Shown here piece by piece: positions 37,549 to 52,250 of a stretch of 54,281 nucleotides of DNA. This DNA is from Gammaproteobacteria bacterium. GTDB taxonomy: Bacteria; Pseudomonadota; Gammaproteobacteria; Pseudomonadales; Porticoccaceae. Position numbers and translations under genes: made by a program. The stretch lies in assembly GCA_003645535.1 (NCBI GenBank), contig QNFP01000002.1, positions 1 through 54,281 on the forward strand, in the 5' to 3' direction. Position 1 is the first letter of the stretch. The number at the start of each line of letters is the position of its first letter. The notes under the pieces were generated by a model. It was not told the DNA's origin and made no database searches. It worked only from the letters and a program-made list of their open reading frames with translations.

Positions 37549-37555
37549 TAATCAA

Positions 37556-40500
37556 GTGCAATCACCAGCAAATATTGAAACTACTTTGACGCCGAACTTT
37601 GTTCATCTTCATTTGCACAGTGAATACTCGCTGGTAGACAGTACTATTGGTGTGCGCGCGTTGGTTGATCAAGTACGCGCTGCGGCCATGCCCGCCGTGG
37701 CTATCACCGATGTGAGCAACCTTTTTGCGCTAATAAAATTCTACAAAGCAGCGCAGGCTGCTGGTATCAAGCCGATCTGCGGATGTGATTTTCAGGTGCT
37801 CAGTAATTTGCCAGACAGACCACCTGCTCTGTTGACCCTACTGGTGCAAAACCAGACTGGTTATCGCCACCTGACCGAACTGATATCCAGAAGTTATCTG
37901 GAGGGACAGAAACAGGGCAAGCCTACGGTACGGCGCGAATGGGTGACAGAATTATCGCAGGGGCTTATTGCTCTTAGCGGGTTCCGCGGGGAAATTGGCC
38001 AGGCGCTGTTGTCCGGCAGAGCCGGTCAGGCAGTTGAGTTACTAGAAGAGTGGCAAGCGGTTTTCCCGAACCGTTTATATCTTGAATTGTCGCGCACCGG
38101 CCGCAGCGGAGAAGAAGAATATCTTCATGCAGCGGTTGATCTGGCAGGGGTTCATGATTGCCTGGTGGTAGCGACCAACGATGTGCGTTTTTTGTCTACG
38201 GAGCAATACGAGGCCCATGAGGCTCGCGTGTGCATTAATGAAGGTCGAACACTTGACGACCCACGGCGTGAACGTCGTTACAGCGAGCAACAATACCTGC
38301 GTTCGCCTGAGGAAATGGGCGCGTTATTTGAAGATATCCCCGAGGCTCTGGTAAATAGTGTTGAAATTGCCAGACGCTGCACGCTGGAACTGGAGCTCGA
38401 TTCACCCAAGTTACCAGAGTATCCGGTGCCTGATGGTTTGAGTACTGAGGAATATTTTCGTCAGCTGGCGTATCAGGGGCTTGAAAAACGCTTTCAATCC
38501 CTGGTCGTCGATTCGCTTGTAAACAGTCCCGATGTATATAAGCAGCGCCTTGATCGGGAACTTGGCATTATTAATCAAATGGGGTTTGCCGGCTACTTCC
38601 TGATTGTGATGGATTTTATCCACTGGGCTAAGGTGAACGATATTCCGGTAGGACCCGGTCGCGGTTCGGGGGCCGGCTCCCTGGTGGCCTATGTGCTGGA
38701 GATTACCGATGTCGATCCGCTCGAATATGATTTGTTGTTTGAGCGTTTTTTAAACCCAGAGCGGGTGTCCATGCCGGATTTTGATATTGATTTTTGCATG
38801 GAAAACCGTGACCGCGTAATTGCTTATGTGGCTGAGCGCTACGGTCGTGACTCGGTTTCACAAATTATTACTTTCGGCACCATGGCGGCTAAAGCAGTGG
38901 TTCGTGATGTTGCACGTGTGCAGGGTAAGCCCTATGGTCTGGCCGATAGACTGTCAAAAATGATCCCCCTTGATATTGGCATGACGCTCGAAAAGGCGCG
39001 GGAACAGGAAGAAGCGCTGGGAGAATTTCTTGACGAGGATGAAGAGGCTCAGGAAATCTGGGCTATGGCACTGCAGTTAGAGGGGATAATTCGCAATGCC
39101 GGCAAGCACGCTGGTGGCGTAGTTATTGCGCCCACAAAGCTGACAGATTTTTCACCCCTGTATTGTGACGAAACCGGCGAGGGTGTGGTCACACAGTTTG
39201 ACAAAGATGATGTCGAGTCTGTTGGGCTGGTTAAGTTTGATTTCCTTGGCCTGCGCACCTTGACCATCATTGACTGGACGCTTGCCAGAGCCAATGCTCA
39301 GCGTGCGAAAGACGGGCTTGAGCCCATCGATATAGCGACTATTCCACTCGATGATACTGCCACTTACGAACTTATGCAGCGGGCAGAAACCACGGCAGTT
39401 TTTCAGCTCGAATCGAGAGGCATCAAAGATCTTATCAAGCGGCAGTTACCAGGCCGTTTTGAGGATGTTGTTGCATTAGTCGCGCTATTTCGTCCCGGCC
39501 CTTTGCAGTCTGGTATGGTTGACGATTTTATTAATCGCAAACACGGCCGCGAGGAAGTTGCCTACCCCCACCATAAATATCAGCATCAGGCCCTTAAGCC
39601 AGTTCTTGAATCCACCTACGGCATCATCCTGTATCAGGAACAGGTGATGCAAATTGCTCAGGTGTTGGGAGGTTATACCCTGGGTGGCGCCGATGTATTG
39701 CGCCGTGCCATGGGTAAGAAAAAGCCCGAGGAAATGGCCAAGCAACGAGAAATATTTCTCGCTGGTGCGGCCAAAAATGATATCAGTCAGCATTTGGCAG
39801 AAAATATTTTTGACCTGATGGAAAAGTTTGCCGGTTATGGTTTCAATAAATCTCACTCTGTTGCTTATGCCCTGTTGGCTTATCAGACCGCCTGGCTAAA
39901 GGCGCACTATCCAGCGGCATTTATGGCGGCGGTGTTGTCAGCGGACATGCAAAATACAGACAAGATTGTCACCCTGAAAGATGAATGTGACGCCATGGGG
40001 CTGATCCTTACTCCACCCAACGTCAATACGGGCGAATTCCAGTTTGCCGTGTCAGAAGACCTTGAGGTTATCTACGGTCTCGGCGCTATTAAGGGCCTGG
40101 GAGCAGGTCCGATTGAAAGCATCATTGCGGCTCGTCAGCAAGGCGGGGAATTCACGGATCTGTTCGACTTCTGTGCTCGGATTGACGGGCGCAAGTTAAA
40201 CAAAAGAGCGCTCGACGCACTGATACGGGCCGGCGCTCTCGACACTATCGGACCCAATGATGATCTCGACTATGGTCGGGCAGTGATGCTGGCCGCCATG
40301 GAAGAGGCCATGAAACTGGCTGATCAGCAGAGCAGAAACATGGATAGTGGCATGACCGACCTGTTCGGAGAAACCGTAGCCGAGAGTGCTCCGGAAATAG
40401 GCTACGCAGGTTTTTCGAGCGTGCGGCGGTTTAACTTGAGTGAGCGACTACAGGGTGAACAGGACACATTAGGGCTCTATTTTAGCGCCCATCCAGTCGA

Positions 40501-41071
40501 GCAATATCAACACGAGCTTGACAAGCTGGTAAATGGGCGCATCAATGAGCTGAAACCGTCTGACAAAAAGCAGGTTGTTGCCGGTCTGGTGGTTGGTGTG
40601 CGTTCGATAAAGACCCGACGTGGAGATGTGATGGGGGTGATTACCCTGGATGATCGTAGTGCGCGGATGGATGCTACAGTATATGCCGAGCAATTTCGTG
40701 AAAGTCGGGATAAAATTGGCAAGGGTACTGTGCTAGTGATCGAGGGATTGGTCAGCGAGGATGATTATACCGGCGGATTAAAAATGCGTGCTGAGCGGGT
40801 ACGCACCTTGCTGGAAGTGCGACAGGAGTCCCTCAAAGGACTATTTATTGACTGGCGGGCCCACGAGACACCTGAGCGCGGTCTGGATTCGCTAGGCAAA
40901 ATACTGAAATCATATAATAGTGGTCAATGTCCGATGAAAATAAGATGTAGCTGTGATGGCGCTGAAGGAGACATAGTATTGTCAGACGAGTGGTCGGTTA
41001 ACCCGGAAGATGATTTGCTCCATCGTTTACGTGATGTTTTTGGTGAAGAGTCCCTGCGTCTTGAATATTGA
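37556..41071 (+). CDS. dnaE: DNA polymerase III alpha subunit
   Basis: A 1171-residue replicative polymerase. An N-terminal PHP domain begins FVHLHLHSEYSLVDS. The catalytic core has the GPGRGSGAGSLVAYVL segment and the aspartates of MPDFDIDFCMENRDRVI. RRAMGKKKPEEM and GFNKSHSVAYALLAYQTAWLK are typical, and an OB fold and tail follow. The GTG at 37556 gives normal length; the frame remains open upstream to 37427 but that part overlaps the small ORF and lacks family sequence. The exact start is uncertain, because no strong ribosome binding site is visible. Confidence 0.95.
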   Translation: MQSPANIETTLTPNFVHLHLHSEYSLVDSTIGVRALVDQVRAAAMPAVAITDVSNLFALIKFYKAAQAAGIKPICGCDFQVLSNLPDRPPALLTLLVQNQTGYRHLTELISRSYLEGQKQGKPTVRREWVTELSQGLIALSGFRGEIGQALLSGRAGQAVELLEEWQAVFPNRLYLELSRTGRSGEEEYLHAAVDLAGVHDCLVVATNDVRFLSTEQYEAHEARVCINEGRTLDDPRRERRYSEQQYLRSPEEMGALFEDIPEALVNSVEIARRCTLELELDSPKLPEYPVPDGLSTEEYFRQLAYQGLEKRFQSLVVDSLVNSPDVYKQRLDRELGIINQMGFAGYFLIVMDFIHWAKVNDIPVGPGRGSGAGSLVAYVLEITDVDPLEYDLLFERFLNPERVSMPDFDIDFCMENRDRVIAYVAERYGRDSVSQIITFGTMAAKAVVRDVARVQGKPYGLADRLSKMIPLDIGMTLEKAREQEEALGEFLDEDEEAQEIWAMALQLEGIIRNAGKHAGGVVIAPTKLTDFSPLYCDETGEGVVTQFDKDDVESVGLVKFDFLGLRTLTIIDWTLARANAQRAKDGLEPIDIATIPLDDTATYELMQRAETTAVFQLESRGIKDLIKRQLPGRFEDVVALVALFRPGPLQSGMVDDFINRKHGREEVAYPHHKYQHQALKPVLESTYGIILYQEQVMQIAQVLGGYTLGGADVLRRAMGKKKPEEMAKQREIFLAGAAKNDISQHLAENIFDLMEKFAGYGFNKSHSVAYALLAYQTAWLKAHYPAAFMAAVLSADMQNTDKIVTLKDECDAMGLILTPPNVNTGEFQFAVSEDLEVIYGLGAIKGLGAGPIESIIAARQQGGEFTDLFDFCARIDGRKLNKRALDALIRAGALDTIGPNDDLDYGRAVMLAAMEEAMKLADQQSRNMDSGMTDLFGETVAESAPEIGYAGFSSVRRFNLSERLQGEQDTLGLYFSAHPVEQYQHELDKLVNGRINELKPSDKKQVVAGLVVGVRSIKTRRGDVMGVITLDDRSARMDATVYAEQFRESRDKIGKGTVLVIEGLVSEDDYTGGLKMRAERVRTLLEVRQESLKGLFIDWRAHETPERGLDSLGKILKSYNSGQCPMKIRCSCDGAEGDIVLSDEWSVNPEDDLLHRLRDVFGEESLRLEY

Positions 41072-41148
41072 CTATTATATATTTTGGCTCTTGCGGGTCT
41101 GTATTGTGAATTGTACATATCATTACAGCAATACTGGGAACGATAAAT

Positions 41149-42099
41149 ATGAATCTTGATTATCTGGATTTTGAACAACCTATTGCAGAGCTGGAAGCCA
41201 AGATCGAAGAGCTTCAGTTGGTCGGTAATGATAACGAGCTTAATATTGCTGAGGAGGTTCTCAAGCTTCGGGAGAAATCCCGCAAGCTGACACAAAGTAT
41301 TTATTCAAACCTGTCATCCTGGCAGGTAGTGCAAGTGGCTCGTCATCCTTTGCGGCCCCACGCCAGGGACTATATTAGTCGTGTGTTTACTGACTTTGAT
41401 GAGTTGCACGGTGATCGGTATTTTGGCGATGATAAAGCGATTATCGGTGGTGTGGCGCGACTAGATGGCAAAGCAGTAGTGGTTATTGGGGAAGAAAAAG
41501 GGCGCGGCGTAAACGAGAAGGTTGAACGCAATTTCGGTATGCCCAAACCAGAGGGGTATCGCAAGGCCTTGCGGCTTATGGAATTGGCTGAGCGTTTTAA
41601 AATACCGATAATGACGCTGATTGATACTCCCGGGGCGTATCCTGGCATAGACTCTGAGGAACGAGGGATTAGCGAGTCGATAGCGCGTAATCTCGCGGTG
41701 ATGTCGCGTCTTAAAACACCGATCATCGCTACCGTAATCGGTGAGGGCAGCTCCGGCGGGGCCATTGCCATTGGCGTTGGTGATTGGCTCAATATGCTTG
41801 AGTACGCTACGTACTTTGTTATCTCCCCAGAAGGCTGTGCCAATATCATCTGGAAAACTGCTGAAAAAGCGCCTTTGGCAGCAGAGGCCATGGGCGTAAC
41901 CTCAACAGTACTTCAGGATCTGGGTATAGCCGACGAAACTATTCCTGAACCACTTGGCGGTGCGCACCGAGATATCGACGCTATGGTTTCCACACTGCGC
42001 GAACGTCTTATCAGTCAGCTTGATCGACTGCAACGTGAACCTGTTGATTTATTACTGGAAAAGCGCTTCGCACGGTTGATGTCCTACGGAAATGATTGA
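41149..42099 (+). CDS. accA: Acetyl-CoA carboxylase carboxyltransferase subunit alpha
   Basis: A 316-residue subunit that, with AccD, transfers the carboxyl group from biotin to acetyl-CoA to make malonyl-CoA. Characteristic segments are [67 protein letters not shown] and [15 protein letters not shown]. It follows dnaE, the usual order. Confidence 0.97.
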   Translation: MNLDYLDFEQPIAELEAKIEELQLVGNDNELNIAEEVLKLREKSRKLTQSIYSNLSSWQVVQVARHPLRPHARDYISRVFTDFDELHGDRYFGDDKAIIGGVARLDGKAVVVIGEEKGRGVNEKVERNFGMPKPEGYRKALRLMELAERFKIPIMTLIDTPGAYPGIDSEERGISESIARNLAVMSRLKTPIIATVIGEGSSGGAIAIGVGDWLNMLEYATYFVISPEGCANIIWKTAEKAPLAAEAMGVTSTVLQDLGIADETIPEPLGGAHRDIDAMVSTLRERLISQLDRLQREPVDLLLEKRFARLMSYGND

Positions 42100-42126
42100 C
42101 TGTATGGCTGGTCGGTGTGTGTATGT

Positions 42127-43467
42127 ATGACGCCGTTAGCTAAAGTTCACCATTGCCTGTCTAACTTCCTGCCACAATTTGAACACGCGGCCCATATTTA
42201 TGTGGGTTACAGCGGTGGCCTTGATTCCCACGTGTTGCTGCATAGCCTGGCCGATTTTTTTGGTGAGTCGCGAGTGACCGCGATTCATGTCAATCATCAA
42301 ATGTCACCAAATGCCAGTCAATGGATGGATCACTGTCGCAATATTTGTCGCGATCTAGGTGTCGGTTGTGTGTGCGAAGATGTGGTGGTGCCAATGGTGG
42401 CGAGCCGGGAAAATGCTGCCCGCGAAGCGCGTTACCAGGTGTTCGAACAGTGCCTGGAAGGAGGGGATATATTAACACTGGCCCACCACGCCGATGATCA
42501 GGCTGAGACCGTTCTCTACCGTTTGTTGCGACGATCAGGCCCCCGGGGACTGGCCGGCATGCCTGTTTCCAGAAAGTTGGGCGCGGGCACATTGTTGCGC
42601 CCCCTGTTGAATCTCAATCGCGAAACGCTACTCCAGTATGCGCAGGCTAAAGGCCTGCAATGGGTAGAGGATGGGTCTAATCTATCCTGTCAGTTCGATC
42701 GTAACTTCCTGCGCCATGAAGTCGTCCCCCAGTTAAAATTTCGTTGGCCCGATTATGCAAAGAGAATAGCTGCTGCCGCTACCTTGTGTGAACAGGCTGA
42801 GGAATTGAATGAAGATCTGGCACGAATCGATCTGGAGCATATGGCTTTGCGGGATGAGCGGCGCGGGTGCAGCGTCGAAATCCAGCCACTAGCTGCTCTC
42901 AGTTATGGACGCAAGACCAACGTCCTACGTTATCTGGCTCGGCTGAAAGGATTTATGCCGCCTGGACACCGTACCCTTGACGAGGTGATTAACAGCCTGT
43001 TGTTGGCGCAACAGGATCGTAATCCGCTAGTGGTCTGGCCAGACGGGGAGTGGCGTCGCTTTCGTCAACGTTTGTTTCTTATGAGCGCGAATACAACGGA
43101 AGCCAACATTGATGATGCAGCGCCTGACTACGGGCAAAGCTGGTCTGTTACAAAAAGTCTGTCTCTCGCCGATGGCGCTACCTTGACTGCTATACCCGTA
43201 GTCGGTGGCGGTTTGGGAATAAAAGCCAGTAACAGGCTCACAGTTTCTTTTCGTCACGGTGGAGAGCGTTGCCGGCCCGCTGACCGAGCCGGTAGCACCA
43301 GTCTAAAAAAGTTGTTTCAGGAATATGGGCTGGAGCCCTGGCTGCGTTCTCGGGTGCCACTGCTTTATTGTGATGGCGAGCTCGCGGCTATCGGAGATTT
43401 GTGTGTCTGTGAAGGTTTTCAGGCAAGCGAAGGTGAGCAGGGCTACCGACTGCTTTGGCGATACTGA
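42127..43467 (+). CDS. tilS: tRNA(Ile)-lysidine synthase
   Basis: A 446-residue enzyme that makes lysidine at C34 of tRNA-Ile(CAU). The ATP-binding PP-loop is SGGLDS (29-34). LAHHADDQAETVLYRLLRRSG-type sequence follows (about 120-140), then ISRNFLRHEV-like DRNFLRHEVVPQL. The C-terminal domain contains SLKKLFQEYGLEPWLRSRVP. An upstream in-frame GTG at 42115 is an alternative start. Confidence 0.94.
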   Translation: MTPLAKVHHCLSNFLPQFEHAAHIYVGYSGGLDSHVLLHSLADFFGESRVTAIHVNHQMSPNASQWMDHCRNICRDLGVGCVCEDVVVPMVASRENAAREARYQVFEQCLEGGDILTLAHHADDQAETVLYRLLRRSGPRGLAGMPVSRKLGAGTLLRPLLNLNRETLLQYAQAKGLQWVEDGSNLSCQFDRNFLRHEVVPQLKFRWPDYAKRIAAAATLCEQAEELNEDLARIDLEHMALRDERRGCSVEIQPLAALSYGRKTNVLRYLARLKGFMPPGHRTLDEVINSLLLAQQDRNPLVVWPDGEWRRFRQRLFLMSANTTEANIDDAAPDYGQSWSVTKSLSLADGATLTAIPVVGGGLGIKASNRLTVSFRHGGERCRPADRAGSTSLKKLFQEYGLEPWLRSRVPLLYCDGELAAIGDLCVCEGFQASEGEQGYRLLWRY

Positions 43468-46341
<2,874 letters not shown>

Positions 46342-46435
46342 CCGCCTGCCTTTGTATTTATAGTGGTAATCTCTGTTGTTGTCAGCCGTAACAGCGGGCT
46401 CGGGGAGTCGGGAAGTTGAAAAGCAGTGAAGATAA

Positions 46436-47746
<1,311 letters not shown>

Positions 47747-47789
47747 TTTATGACACCCTTAGCGGTCAATAGTGAATAGAGGCGAATAA

Positions 47790-48074
47790 ATGCGCTGGTT
47801 GCTGCTTGTCCTCCTTGCCCTGCTGGGCCTGTTTCAATACCAGCTTTGGTTTGGTGAGGGCGGCCTGTCACAGAACACTGTACTGAAGGATAAAGCTGAG
47901 CAGCAGGCACAGGAAAACCGCAGGCTTGAAGAGCGCAATCAGGGACTGACTGATGCGGTGACTGGCCTGCGAGATGGGCTGGAAGGGATCGAAGAGCGTG
48001 CGCGTTACGACCTGGGCATGGTGCGTGAGGGCGAGACCTTTTATATGGTCATCGAAGCGGATAAACAGCCTTGA
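47790..48074 (+). CDS. ftsB: Cell division protein FtsB
   Basis: A 94-residue bitopic protein of the divisome FtsQLB subcomplex. One N-terminal membrane helix (about residues 2-20) is followed by a coiled coil rich in Glu, Gln and Arg (about 30-70). The conserved ARYDLGMVREGETFY segment ends the coil. It overlaps ispD by 4 bases (TTGA). Confidence 0.93.
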   Translation: MRWLLLVLLALLGLFQYQLWFGEGGLSQNTVLKDKAEQQAQENRRLEERNQGLTDAVTGLRDGLEGIEERARYDLGMVREGETFYMVIEADKQP

Positions 48075-48862
48075 AGTTTTGGCTGGTAGTTCCGGCCGCA
48101 GGTACTGGTGTAAGGTTTGGTTCCTCGCTTCCCAAGCAATACAGTCCGTTACTCGGTAGTACGGTCATAGAGCATTGTCTTAAGCGGCTGTTAGGGATTC
48201 CTAGTGAAGCAATAATTGTCGCGCTTCACAGCGAGGACATCGCCTGGCATGGGCTCGATATCTTCGACAATGAGCGTATACGTCCTGTCAGTGGGGGGCG
48301 CCAGCGTGGCGAATCAGTACTCAAAGCACTCAATGCGATTAGCGCTGAGGCGGATGATGAAGATTGGGTACTGGTTCATGATGTGGTTCGCCCCTGTATT
48401 ACACAGGCTGACCTGAATGGGTTGATAGCAGGTGTTGCTGACTCACCGGTGGGAGGTTTGCTGGCGACGCCGGTCAATGCCACGCTTAAACGTATTGTTC
48501 TCTCGACAAAAGCCCTTCCCTCAATAGACAGGCCTGAAAAGTCGGTGCATACCGGCGGGGGTGACGGAATTCGGGTAGAGGGTGTCATATGTGAAACCAT
48601 CGATCGCGAGGGTCTGTGGTTAGCGGCGACTCCGCAAATGTTCAGATACAGGGTGTTAATAACAGCCATAAATCATTGTCTTGAGCGCGGGATTACGATT
48701 ACTGACGAAGCGGCTGCAGTTGAGCGCCTGGGGCATCAACCGTTAATAATTCGCGGTCGTTCAGACAATATAAAAATTACACTTGCCGAAGATTTACTTC
48801 TCGCCGAAGCCATTCTTAATGCACAAAAGTGCACAGATTCGAAGCAGGGGGTGGAGAGATGA
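48071..48862 (+). CDS. ispD: 2-C-methyl-D-erythritol 4-phosphate cytidylyltransferase
   Basis: A 263-residue MEP-pathway enzyme that joins CTP and MEP. The CTP-binding loop is VPAAGTGVRFGSSLPKQY, and GGRQRGESVLKAL, VLVHDVVRPC, ATPQMFR and ITDEAAAVE are conserved. The start is TTG, overlapping the ftsB TGA. Between the ATLKRI and DREGLWLAATPQ segments there is an insertion of about 20 residues (KALPSIDRPEKSVHTGGGDG) compared with E. coli, accounting for the extra length. Confidence 0.94.
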   Translation: MKFWLVVPAAGTGVRFGSSLPKQYSPLLGSTVIEHCLKRLLGIPSEAIIVALHSEDIAWHGLDIFDNERIRPVSGGRQRGESVLKALNAISAEADDEDWVLVHDVVRPCITQADLNGLIAGVADSPVGGLLATPVNATLKRIVLSTKALPSIDRPEKSVHTGGGDGIRVEGVICETIDREGLWLAATPQMFRYRVLITAINHCLERGITITDEAAAVERLGHQPLIIRGRSDNIKITLAEDLLLAEAILNAQKCTDSKQGVER

Positions 48863-49347
48863 TACGCATCGGTCAGGGTTTCGACGTTCACGGTTTTGAG
48901 GAAGGCAGCGGTGTCGTGCTCGGTGGTGTGAATATCCCGTTTGACAAAGGACTCAAGGCGCATTCCGATGGCGACGTGCTGATCCATGCATTGTGTGATG
49001 CCCTGTTAGGCGCTGCTGCTCTGGGCGACATTGGCAGACATTTTCCTGACCACGACCCGCGTTACCAGGATGTGAATAGTCTGCAATTGTTACGTGAGGT
49101 GATGACTATGTTGGTCGCTGACAACTGGCGGCTTGGCAATGCAGATATAACGGTGATTGCTGAAGCACCTAAAATTACCCCCCATGTCGATGCCATGGTT
49201 AACCAGTTGATGCAGGTAATGGCCTGCCGGAGTGAACAGCTAAATATCAAGGCGACCACCACCGAAAAGCTGGGTTTTACTGGCCGCGGTGAGGGCATCG
49301 CCTGCCAGGCCGTCGTGTTAATAGAACAGTACGGTGGAGCGGATTAA
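48859..49347 (+). CDS. ispF: 2-C-methyl-D-erythritol 2,4-cyclodiphosphate synthase
   Basis: A 162-residue trimeric zinc enzyme of the MEP pathway. Zinc ligands are D9 and H11 in RIGQGFDVHGF and the histidine in KAHSDGDVLIHALCDALL. DIGRHFPDHDP and ATTTEKLGFTGRGEGIACQA are conserved. The ATG at 48859 overlaps the ispD stop (ATGA). Confidence 0.96.
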   Translation: MIRIGQGFDVHGFEEGSGVVLGGVNIPFDKGLKAHSDGDVLIHALCDALLGAAALGDIGRHFPDHDPRYQDVNSLQLLREVMTMLVADNWRLGNADITVIAEAPKITPHVDAMVNQLMQVMACRSEQLNIKATTTEKLGFTGRGEGIACQAVVLIEQYGGAD

Positions 49348-49391
49348 GCCTCTATAGCAGCTGATAAAATAGCGATGGCGGGTTTGGGTAG

Positions 49392-50375
49392 ATGGAAATT
49401 AAGGAACAAGCCTTTTCGCTAAACCTGTGTCGAGCCTGGGGTGGGCCAGTTGGGTGTGCGGATTTCCGTACCACCGCAGATGATTTTATTGTTGTGGAGC
49501 TTCTGCAATGGCCATTTTCAGATGATGGCGACCACATTTATTTAAAAATACGCAAGCGTAATCAAAATACGCGCAGGGTAGCTGAGAATCTGGCGCAAAT
49601 TTTCGGGGTTGCGCTGCAAGATATTGGCTATTGTGGTTTAAAGGATCGCCGTGCTGTGACCACTCAGTGGTTTAGTATCCGCCACTCGGAGCTGCCTCTT
49701 GGGTTGCAGGCAGGCAGCCAGTTGCTAGCACAATGTGAGGTATTGCGGGTCACGCGTCACCGCCGCAAGCTGCGTCGCGGTATGCACAGTGGTAATGCGT
49801 TTGATATTCACTTGCGAAATTTCGAGGGTGACATGGAGTTAGCTGAGCAGCGGCTGATTACCATTGGTGGACAGGGTGTACCCAATTATTTTGGAGAGCA
49901 ACGTTTTGGCATCGACGGCGGTAACCTGCTTGCCGCTGATCGCCTTTTGTCGCAATCCAGCTCTCGCAAGAGCAGGGACCCCAAATGGGGTTTGTATGTC
50001 TCTGCCGCCAGAGCCCACTTGTTTAATAGTGTTTTGTCGGCACGTATTGGTCAGGGAATATGGGCGACAGCAGTCGGTGGGGAAACCGTCCCGAGCGGGC
50101 CGTTGTGGGGGCGGGGAAGAAGCTCTGCTGGCAAAGAGCTTGCCGAACTGGAAGCGAGGGTGTTGGCGCCACACGCAGTCTGGTGTCATGGGCTCGAACA
50201 CTGTGGCTTGCAACAGGAAAGGCGTGATTTGATAGTTGTCCCCAGTACGATGAGCTGGCAGTGGCAACAACGAGACCTGCACCTTGCTTTCACTTTGCCG
50301 CCGGGGGCTTTCGCTACTGCAGTATTACGTGAGCTGCTAGTCACTAATGTGCCGGCAGATAGCGCTATGCTATAG
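49392..50375 (+). CDS. truD: tRNA pseudouridine(13) synthase TruD
   Basis: A 327-residue pseudouridine synthase for U13 of tRNA-Glu. The catalytic aspartate is D85 in [14 protein letters not shown]. The NYFGEQRFG segment and the [12 protein letters not shown] segment are typical. It is slightly shorter than the E. coli enzyme. In most relatives surE follows; here pcm follows directly. Confidence 0.94.
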   Translation: MEIKEQAFSLNLCRAWGGPVGCADFRTTADDFIVVELLQWPFSDDGDHIYLKIRKRNQNTRRVAENLAQIFGVALQDIGYCGLKDRRAVTTQWFSIRHSELPLGLQAGSQLLAQCEVLRVTRHRRKLRRGMHSGNAFDIHLRNFEGDMELAEQRLITIGGQGVPNYFGEQRFGIDGGNLLAADRLLSQSSSRKSRDPKWGLYVSAARAHLFNSVLSARIGQGIWATAVGGETVPSGPLWGRGRSSAGKELAELEARVLAPHAVWCHGLEHCGLQQERRDLIVVPSTMSWQWQQRDLHLAFTLPPGAFATAVLRELLVTNVPADSAML

Positions 50376-50443
50376 TTTCCACCCTTTCTAGTACCTGTTT
50401 TGTGATGGGAGATGTGAGTTTGGTGGATTTAGATGGCGTAGGC

Positions 50444-51085
50444 ATGACCTCCAAACGCACCCGTGAAAGACTGATTCAGCGTCTCAAAGACAATGGTATA
50501 ACAGACCAGAAAGTCATTAATGTTATGCGCGCAACGCCGCGACATTTGTTTCTGGATGAGGCTTTATCTCATCGAGCTTATGAAGATACTGCGCTACCCA
50601 TCAGTTATGGTCAAACCATCTCGCAACCCTATATTGTCGCTTTGATGACTCAGCTGCTGCTATCCCATGGGCCGCTAAAAAAAGTGTTAGAGATAGGTAC
50701 GGGTTCTGGATATCAAGCGGCAATTCTGTCGCAACTGGTGGATGAGGTTTATACCGTAGAGCGTATAAAGCCTTTGTTAATCAGGGCCAAAGAGCGCTTT
50801 CGGCGTTTGGAGCTAGACAATATAACGAGTGCACACAACGATGGCGGCGTAGGCTGGCCAGAACATGCACCTTACGACGGGATTATCAGCACTGCGGCGC
50901 CGGAGGGGGTACCGGAAGATTTACTCTATCAATTGGCACCCGATGGGGTGCTGGTTATTCCTGTTGGCTCGGAAAATCACCAGGAGTTACGCTTGATCAA
51001 TCGCGTCGGTGATAGCCAGAATTACGAGGAAGAGGTGGTCGAACGGGTACGCTTTGTACCTCTATTGAGCGGTGTGACCCGCTGA
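50444..51085 (+). CDS. pcm: Protein-L-isoaspartate O-methyltransferase
   Basis: A 213-residue repair methyltransferase that converts isoaspartate residues back to aspartate. The N-terminal [14 protein letters not shown] is close to the Pseudomonas protein start, so the ATG at 50444 is preferred; the frame is open upstream with a GTG at 50402 and ATG at 50405. [17 protein letters not shown] and the SAM loop [15 protein letters not shown] are conserved. It lies between truD and the DUF368 gene, with no surE. Confidence 0.94.
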   Translation: MTSKRTRERLIQRLKDNGITDQKVINVMRATPRHLFLDEALSHRAYEDTALPISYGQTISQPYIVALMTQLLLSHGPLKKVLEIGTGSGYQAAILSQLVDEVYTVERIKPLLIRAKERFRRLELDNITSAHNDGGVGWPEHAPYDGIISTAAPEGVPEDLLYQLAPDGVLVIPVGSENHQELRLINRVGDSQNYEEEVVERVRFVPLLSGVTR

Positions 51086-51301
51086 AAGACGGGAGCACTA
51101 GTTTGCGTGTAAGTCCTTTTGCGTAACGCTCGTATCCATGAAGTTTTTCACTATATTCTGCTGTTGGGCGGGATGTGTATTCTTTTGGAGGACAGGCTTT
51201 GTTCAACATTAGGTATACCAGAGCATAACTGGCATGCGCCGGGTTGTTTCACACTAAAACTTACTACATTGACAGTAGATCAAGGGGCTGGCTGAACCGA
51301 A

Positions 51302-52231
51302 ATGAAACTTATACGCAGCTATCTGGCAGTTTTTTTAAAAGGCATTGCCATGGGTGCAGCCGATGTGGTTCCTGGTGTTTCCGGTGGCACTATAGCTTTT
51401 ATTTCGGGTATATATGAGCGGCTCCTCAGCGCTATTCGCTCGTTTAACCTGGCCGCTTTGAATGTGTTGATTAAACAGGGTATTGGACCTTTCTGGCGGC
51501 ACGTTGATGGCATATTTCTGGCTGTACTGCTATGCGGTATTCTACTTAGCATTGCTACGTTTGCGCGTTTGCTTAGCTATTTGCTTGCCTACCACCCCTT
51601 GCCAGTGTGGGGATTCTTTTTTGGTTTGATTGTCGCATCGGTGATTTATATCTGGCGGCAGATCTCTTTTCGAAGCGTGGGATGTTGGTTGTTACTAATA
51701 TTAGGAACCGGTTTGGTACTAGCTGCCGCGCTGGCTCCGCACGTGCAAGTTCAGCCAACGCTACCGATTATTTTTGGCGCAGGTATGCTGGCAATCTGTG
51801 CAATGATTTTGCCTGGGATTTCCGGTAGCTTCATTCTCCTGCTGTTGGGCATGTATCCAGTCATTCTCAATGCGGTAGCGCAGACACAGTGGTCGGTGCT
51901 GGTGGTTTTTTGTGGTGGATGTATCACCGGGCTGTTATTTTTTTCGCGGTTGTTGTCCTGGTTGTTGACCTGTTATCACAACCTTACGTTATCAATATTG
52001 ACAGGATTCCTTGTCGGGTCTTTGGCGGTAGTCTGGCCCTGGCAATCACTACATGTAGTATCCAGTGAGTTAGTCGAGACAGGCGCAAAGGCCGAGTTAT
52101 TATGGCCATCTGATTACGGGCAAATGATTGGCGACCCCCAGTGGTTATCCGTTATAGCGCTTATGGTTTTCGGGGCGGCGCTGGTGCTCGTGCTTGAGTA
52201 TATTGGTGGAGATGGCCGGGATAAATTGTGA
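51302..52231 (+). CDS. DUF368 polytopic membrane protein (PopT-like polyprenyl-phosphate transporter)
   Basis: A 309-residue inner-membrane protein with about eight hydrophobic segments. The N-terminal AMGAADVVPGVSGGTIAFISG and the central CAMILPGISGSFILLLLG form the inverted pair of family motifs of DUF368. Members of this family have been identified as flippases recycling undecaprenyl phosphate across the membrane (PopT). The gene sits between pcm and nlpD, a position not normal in Pseudomonas or E. coli. Its neighbours uppS and nlpD fit a cell-wall role. A 216-base gap precedes it, so it may have its own promoter. Confidence 0.88.
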   Translation: MKLIRSYLAVFLKGIAMGAADVVPGVSGGTIAFISGIYERLLSAIRSFNLAALNVLIKQGIGPFWRHVDGIFLAVLLCGILLSIATFARLLSYLLAYHPLPVWGFFFGLIVASVIYIWRQISFRSVGCWLLLILGTGLVLAAALAPHVQVQPTLPIIFGAGMLAICAMILPGISGSFILLLLGMYPVILNAVAQTQWSVLVVFCGGCITGLLFFSRLLSWLLTCYHNLTLSILTGFLVGSLAVVWPWQSLHVVSSELVETGAKAELLWPSDYGQMIGDPQWLSVIALMVFGAALVLVLEYIGGDGRDKL

Positions 52232-52250
52232 CACGCAGGGTGTTGCCGAC

